A stretch of 11,227 nucleotides of DNA from Paramuribaculum sp. GTDB taxonomy: Bacteria; Bacteroidota; Bacteroidia; Bacteroidales; Muribaculaceae. A program made the translations under genes and the position numbers. The stretch's first letter is position 1. Each line of letters starts with the position of its first letter. Below, one piece after another: positions 7,778 to 11,227 of the stretch. The stretch is taken from the NCBI GenBank assembly GCA_029058705.1, contig JAIDXA010000311.1:1-11227 (forward strand), given 5' to 3'. Below the pieces are notes generated by a model. The model was given only the letters and a program-made list of their open reading frames with translations, searched no databases and was not told the DNA's origin.

Positions 7778-7960
7778 GAAACTGTTTAAATTTACTACGA
7801 AAAAAATGTTATAAATCATTCTTGTGGGTTTATTGAGGTCTTTTATGGTTGTTTTCACCGAGCCTCATCGGTCACATAGCCCGCTATGCTCCCTCTTCCA
7901 CTCGTAAAACACCTCATAAAATCCTCTCAATTAATCCCACAACTAAATTTAAACAGTTTC
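7778..7960. mobile_element. MITE-like non-autonomous element, complete
   Basis: This 183-bp element is bounded by a perfect 17-bp inverted repeat: GAAACTGTTTAAATTTA at 7778-7794 and its exact reverse complement at 7944-7960. It is flanked on both sides by TAA (7775-7777 and 7961-7963), which looks like a 3-bp target duplication. The interior is also largely palindromic. CTTGTGGG (7821-7828) faces CCCACAA (7936-7942), and near the centre CATAGC (7875-7880) faces GCTATG (7883-7888). No reading frame of useful size lies inside, so any movement would need a transposase supplied in trans. TNA-type 3-bp duplications are known for part of the IS5 family, but the parent element cannot be named from this window. 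It fills most of the argS to Bax-inhibitor spacer and may also act as a terminator when transcribed. Confidence 0.75.
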
Positions 7961-8021
7961 TAAAACGCGGCACAGTTTTTGCTCTCCCGAATATCAAATA
8001 ACCTCTAAAACTCCACTCAAT

Positions 8022-8732
8022 ATGGATCTGAACAACTTCTACAACAACGTTACCCAGACGGTTGATTCAAACCAGTCGGGACGACTCACCCTCGTCATGC
8101 GTCAGGTGTTCCTGAAAATGACCCTCGGTCTCATCGTATCGGCGCTGGCAGCCATGTTCGCCGCCACCTCCGGCGTTTATCTGAACTTCCTGTCTGCCCA
8201 TACAGGAGTGATCTGGATTCTGTTTCTGCTTGAAATCGGTCTGGTTCTCGCTATTTCCGGGGCAATCAATAAGCTTAGCTCAACTGCAGCATCACTGCTT
8301 TTCTACCTCTTTGCTGTTGTCAACGGACTGGCTCTGACGCCGATCTTCTACATCTACACCGCAAGCTCGATCTTCAAGACATTCTTCATATCGGCCGGTG
8401 TGTTCGGCGCCATGACAATCTACGGCTATTTCACGACCAAGGATCTGACACGCATAGGAACATTTCTCATCATGGCACTTTTCGGCCTGATCATTGTCTC
8501 GATCGCCAACTTCTTTTTCCACAGCTCGGCACTCGAATTTGGCATTTCGGCCGCCGGAGTGCTCATCTTCATAGGTCTGACGGCATGGGACACCCAGCGC
8601 ATCAAACAGATGGCCCTCTACACACCCGACGAATCTCTCGGCAAGGTAGCCACAATCGGAGCGCTCAATCTCTATCTCGACTTCATCAACCTCTTCATCT
8701 ACCTTCTGAGACTGCTCGGAAACCGTAACTAA
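8022..8732 (+). CDS. Bax inhibitor-1/YccA family membrane protein
   Basis: This 236-residue protein has about seven hydrophobic segments (near 33-55, 62-80, 88-108, 118-136, 146-165, 171-187 and 211-232). It carries the family signature around AWDTQRIKQM (188-197), together with LNLYLDFINLFIYLLRLLG (215-233). Asp190 and Asp220 are candidates for the acidic pair described in bacterial members that conduct calcium in a pH-dependent way. Related proteins such as E. coli YccA interact with the FtsH protease; whether that applies here is unknown. The ATG at 8022 is followed by a hydrophilic N-terminal tail of about 28 residues, normal for the family. No convincing TAnnTTTG promoter was found between the upstream element and the start, so its promoter is undefined. 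Confidence 0.9.
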   Translation: MDLNNFYNNVTQTVDSNQSGRLTLVMRQVFLKMTLGLIVSALAAMFAATSGVYLNFLSAHTGVIWILFLLEIGLVLAISGAINKLSSTAASLLFYLFAVVNGLALTPIFYIYTASSIFKTFFISAGVFGAMTIYGYFTTKDLTRIGTFLIMALFGLIIVSIANFFFHSSALEFGISAAGVLIFIGLTAWDTQRIKQMALYTPDESLGKVATIGALNLYLDFINLFIYLLRLLGNRN

Positions 8733-8748
8733 AGAGACTTTTCAACTT

Positions 8749-8788
8749 CAACCCATCGGCATTGAAAAAACTCCCGGCCGATGGGTTG
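8749..8788 (+). terminator. Strong hairpin after the Bax-inhibitor-like gene
   Basis: CAACCCATCGGC (8749-8760) pairs perfectly over 12 bp with 8777-8788 around a 16-nt loop. It starts 16 bases after the upstream stop. No T-run follows the right arm, so it is either a weak-tail terminator or a transcript-end stabilising structure. It also covers the in-frame ATG at 8781, which argues against that codon as the start of the next gene. Confidence 0.65.
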
Positions 8789-8876
8789 TCGTATGCCAAC
8801 AATGAGTTTTGGAGTCCCGATCAGGAAATTTTTGTCCATCCGTCCTCCAAAACGTCTCCGAATGTGTTATAAAAAC

Positions 8877-9404
8877 ATGGAAACAAAGCTCAGCTATCGC
8901 AACGAAGACGACCGGTGCTACGGTGCAACCGGCATGACAGTGGCATTTTTCGTCATGGAAGGCGACGAACTGATCGCCGCCGTCAACCTTGACTCAACAC
9001 CCGATTCACTGATCGAATATGCCGACGATTATTTTTTTGCCGGAAATCCGGGTCTGTCGGCAAAAAGCGCCTGGAACACCATTCTCAAACATTTCAATCT
9101 CTCGATGGCTGCCGCAATGGCCAACATCATGTGCCGGCGCGCAGTTATGGAAAACACGTCGCTTGACGCTCCCACCAAACAATGGCTTCTCGACCTGATG
9201 ATCGAAGAGGGACGGGCCACATGCCAGCTCGACGAAGACGAAACCCGTCGGATCTTCGACAAAAACTACGTCTACCTGACACGCGTTTTCACCCACCGCG
9301 GTGTCCAGGGCATCTGCCATGATTTCGCCAACACTCTAAAACAGCGCCGACGCATGACGCGTTTCGAGATCCTTGAGGCCCTCCGCGCTCTCCGAATGCT
9401 CTGA
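8877..9404 (+). CDS. Uncharacterised 175-residue protein
   Basis: I do not recognise a named family. The product is soluble-looking: no signal peptide, no membrane segment and many charged residues. Residues 1-40 look beta-rich (MTVAFFVMEGDELIAAVNLD at 20-39). The rest looks mostly helical, with GNPGLSAKSAWNTILKHFNL at 57-76, FTHRGVQGICHDFANTLKQR at 138-157 and a C-terminal helix ending LEALRALRML. Cysteines at 14, 86, 116 and 147 are spread out and form no obvious metal motif. The frame is open to ATG codons at 8781 and 8862. The ATG at 8877 is preferred because the upstream part overlaps a terminator-like hairpin and is low-complexity basic sequence. No strong promoter is seen; AATTTTTG at 8827-8834 is a one-mismatch -7 candidate. 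Codon use resembles its neighbours, so it is likely a real, conserved gene. Confidence 0.72.
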   Translation: METKLSYRNEDDRCYGATGMTVAFFVMEGDELIAAVNLDSTPDSLIEYADDYFFAGNPGLSAKSAWNTILKHFNLSMAAAMANIMCRRAVMENTSLDAPTKQWLLDLMIEEGRATCQLDEDETRRIFDKNYVYLTRVFTHRGVQGICHDFANTLKQRRRMTRFEILEALRALRML

Positions 9405-9414
9405 TTTGTGTAGA

Positions 9415-9446
9415 TTTGGAAGTTAAAGAAAAGGTTATTAACTTTG
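9415..9446 (+). promoter_or_regulatory. Bacteroidetes-type promoter for gldE-gldD
   Basis: TTTG at 9415-9418 and TAACTTTG at 9439-9446 are separated by 20 nt, and the -7 box matches TAnnTTTG perfectly. The predicted transcript start is near 9450-9453, which places the following hairpin at the very 5' end of the gldE message. Confidence 0.78.
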
Positions 9447-9457
9447 TAGGAAATTTA

Positions 9458-9481
9458 AAGACGGGTCACACAACCCGTCTT
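9458..9481 (+). promoter_or_regulatory. Leader hairpin upstream of gldE (or short terminator)
   Basis: AAGACGGGT (9458-9466) pairs perfectly with ACCCGTCTT (9473-9481) around a six-base CACACA loop. It lies 26 bases before gldE and just after the predicted transcription start. It may be a 5' stabilising or regulatory structure, or a terminator for the upstream 175-residue gene. There is no proper T-run after it. Confidence 0.55.
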
Positions 9482-9506
9482 CATCATTAACTTAAACCTC
9501 ATAAAA

Positions 9507-10868
9507 TTGGATATAGATCCCTTACCGGCAACTGACCCATTGCTATCCCTGCCGGCTTTCATTGTCACATCAGCCGTCAATTTCGGCTTGCCGCAGACTA
9601 TCGCTCTTGCATGCGCGCTGATCGCTCTCTTCATTTCAGGATTTGTTTCCGGAAGCGAGATCGCGTTTTTTTCCCTCACACCTCCCGAAATCGAGGAACT
9701 CGACGATGAACCTGTCGGAGTCCGTGTCAGGAAACTGTTCGAATCGCCCGAACGGCTGCTGGCAACAATCCTGATCGCCAACAACCTGGTCAATGTGACA
9801 ATTGTGGTTCTCTGCAATTTCGCCTTAGGGCCGGTTTTCACCGGACTGCCCGAGATTGTCAGCTTCTTATTGCAGACAGTCATCCTGACTTTTCTAATAC
9901 TTCTGTTCGGTGAAATTCTTCCCAAACTGATAGCAAACTCCAACAACATGCGTTGGGTGCGTTTCAGCGCCGGAGGTGTCGGCTTGCTTTCATCGATGCT
10001 GCGGCCGCTTGCCTCGCTGCTTGTAGGCAGTTCGGGAATAGTCAACCGCGTAATCGTCAAGAAAAACCACGACGTCACTCCCGAGGAACTTTCGCAGGCT
10101 CTTGAAATCACTGATGTCAAGGGAAGCGATGACAAAGAGATGCTCGAAGGAATTCTCCGTTTCGGCGACACGAATGCAGCCGAGGTAATGACTCCACGCG
10201 TCGACATGACAGACATCGACATCACAGCCAGTTTCAGCGAAGTCATGAAAACGGTCATAGACAGCGGCTATTCACGAATTCCGGTCTACCGCAATTCGCA
10301 GGATGACATCCAGGGCATTCTGTATTCAAGAGACCTTCTTCCATACATCGGGACTGTCGACGACTCGTTTGAGTGGCAGAAACTTCTGCGCAAACCCTAT
10401 TTTGTCCCTGAATCGCGTATGATCGACGACCTTCTTGAAGACTTCCGCGGCCGACGGCTGCACATGGCTGTCGTTGTCGATGAATTCGGCGGCACTCAGG
10501 GCATTGTCACACTTGAGGATGTTCTGGAAGAGATTGTCGGCGACATCAACGATGAATATGACGATGATCAGAAAACCTACCGTAAACTTCCCGACAACAC
10601 ATATATCTTCGAAGGCAAGACGATACTGAGCGATTTTTTCAGGATCATCCAGCTCGACGAAGCGGACTACTCCGATGTCACCCAGGACTGCGAGACCCTT
10701 GCCGGAATGCTGCTGGCAATCCGCGGCGATTTCCCGAAAGAAAAAGAACCGCTTGTCTACGGTCGCTGCCGTTTTCTGATTCTCGACATCGACAACCACC
10801 GGATAACATCTGTCCGAGTGAAAGTGATGCCGGACATACAGCAACCAAACAACAATTCCGGCCAATGA
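9507..10868 (+). CDS. gldE: GldE, gliding-associated CNNM/CorC-type membrane protein
   Basis: This 453-residue protein has the HlyC/CorC layout. An N-terminal DUF21/CNNM membrane domain (about 25-185) carries SGSEIAFFSL (48-57) and FGEILPK (134-140). A CBS pair follows: the first part begins EVMTPRVDM (226-234) and includes YSRIPVYRNSQDDIQGILYS (255-274); the second includes VVVDEFGGTQGIVTLEDVLE (322-341). A C-terminal CorC/HlyC domain (about 358-441) ends the protein. CBS pairs usually bind adenine nucleotides and CNNM domains are linked to divalent cation transport. GldE is genetically tied to gliding in Flavobacterium, but its biochemical role is not settled. The start is TTG at 9507: no in-frame ATG or GTG occurs nearby, and the first ATG (about residue 148) lies inside the membrane domain. 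The stop overlaps gldD by four bases. Confidence 0.9.
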   Translation: MDIDPLPATDPLLSLPAFIVTSAVNFGLPQTIALACALIALFISGFVSGSEIAFFSLTPPEIEELDDEPVGVRVRKLFESPERLLATILIANNLVNVTIVVLCNFALGPVFTGLPEIVSFLLQTVILTFLILLFGEILPKLIANSNNMRWVRFSAGGVGLLSSMLRPLASLLVGSSGIVNRVIVKKNHDVTPEELSQALEITDVKGSDDKEMLEGILRFGDTNAAEVMTPRVDMTDIDITASFSEVMKTVIDSGYSRIPVYRNSQDDIQGILYSRDLLPYIGTVDDSFEWQKLLRKPYFVPESRMIDDLLEDFRGRRLHMAVVVDEFGGTQGIVTLEDVLEEIVGDINDEYDDDQKTYRKLPDNTYIFEGKTILSDFFRIIQLDEADYSDVTQDCETLAGMLLAIRGDFPKEKEPLVYGRCRFLILDIDNHRITSVRVKVMPDIQQPNNNSGQ

Positions 10869-11227
10869 AACGGATTGTTCCGGTGATGGTCTTGGCCGCA
10901 CTGGTCCTGACCGGCTGCCCGAAAAAGCCGGATGGAGTGCCGCGCCCGAGAGCCTTCGCACGAATCCAGCTCTACGACACAGCGACATCGGTTTCCCCAT
11001 ATCAGCTGCCTGTTTACCTGAGAGTGAACAGATCGGCCGAATGCAAGCTGGTGAAATCCAGCCCCGAAGGCTACTGGATCGACATTGCCTATCCGGCATA
11101 CCATGCCACCATCCATCTGACCATTTCCTTTGCCGACGATTCGCTTAGCCGGGAAAAGATAGCGGCAAACCGCAGCGAACGTATGGCACTGAATCTGGGA
11201 GACAACAGCGCTACCAGAGTTTCGCTT
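10865..11227 (+). CDS. gldD: GldD, gliding-associated lipoprotein (partial, runs off the window)
   Basis: The first 121 codons are present and open to the right edge. Residues 1-18 form a lipoprotein signal peptide with lipobox LTGC, so Cys18 should be lipidated. It is followed by PKKPDG, without an acidic cluster that would suggest a surface export signal. The mature part has PRPRAFARI (26-34) and YWIDIAYPAYHATIHL (70-85), which match the GldD pattern I know. Its ATGA overlap with gldE (10865-10868) suggests translational coupling, and gldE-gldD adjacency supports the call. GldD is needed for gliding in Flavobacterium; its molecular function is unknown, and it is also found in non-gliding Bacteroidetes. 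Confidence 0.85.
   Translation, partial: MKRIVPVMVLAALVLTGCPKKPDGVPRPRAFARIQLYDTATSVSPYQLPVYLRVNRSAECKLVKSSPEGYWIDIAYPAYHATIHLTISFADDSLSREKIAANRSERMALNLGDNSATRVSL

Noticed and set aside
9455..10258. Long minus-strand reading frame (267 codons) opposite gldE
   Set aside because: It is antisense to a clear membrane/CBS protein, is rich in Ser/Arg/Thr as expected of a codon shadow, and has no domain features.
10326..11099. Long minus-strand reading frame (257 codons) opposite gldE-gldD
   Set aside because: It is antisense to two well-supported genes with matching motifs; its composition looks like a shadow.

Overview
All supported genes lie on the plus strand. The window reads as the chromosomal backbone of a Bacteroidales bacterium, probably close to Muribaculaceae (the family is an inference). 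The evidence is Bacteroidetes-type promoters (TTTG, 19-20 nt, TAnnTTTG), A-rich start regions with no clear Shine-Dalgarno sequence, a long Bacteroidetes-type signal peptidase I, and the adjacent pair gldE-gldD.

Layout: (1) 91-2495 is one transcription unit with a promoter, an SPFH/band-7 membrane protein, pyrH (UMP kinase), frr (ribosome recycling factor) and a strong intrinsic terminator. (2) 2496-2708 has no gene but contains a long imperfect inverted repeat. (3) 2709-5734 holds a promoter, then dapB, lepB and a WbqC-like gene; the last two overlap by four bases. (4) 5723-5752 carries the end of a dispersed repeat that supplies the last three codons and the stop of the WbqC-like gene; argS follows from its own promoter. 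(5) 7778-7960 is a complete 183-bp MITE-like element with perfect 17-bp terminal inverted repeats and 3-bp TAA flanks, placed between argS and a Bax inhibitor-1/YccA family gene. (6) 8749-8788 is a hairpin terminator, followed by an unassigned 175-residue gene. (7) From 9415 a promoter and leader hairpin precede gldE (TTG start) and gldD, which runs off the right edge.

Most genes are housekeeping: nucleotide supply and ribosome recycling (pyrH, frr), lysine/diaminopimelate synthesis (dapB), signal-peptide cleavage (lepB) and tRNA charging (argS). gldE-gldD belong to the gliding-associated set that is also kept in non-gliding Bacteroidetes. I see no defence system, phage, CRISPR array, rRNA or tRNA. 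The most informative non-genic signal is the repeat family represented by the complete element at 7778-7960 and the partial copy at 5723-5752, one of which has become part of a coding sequence.
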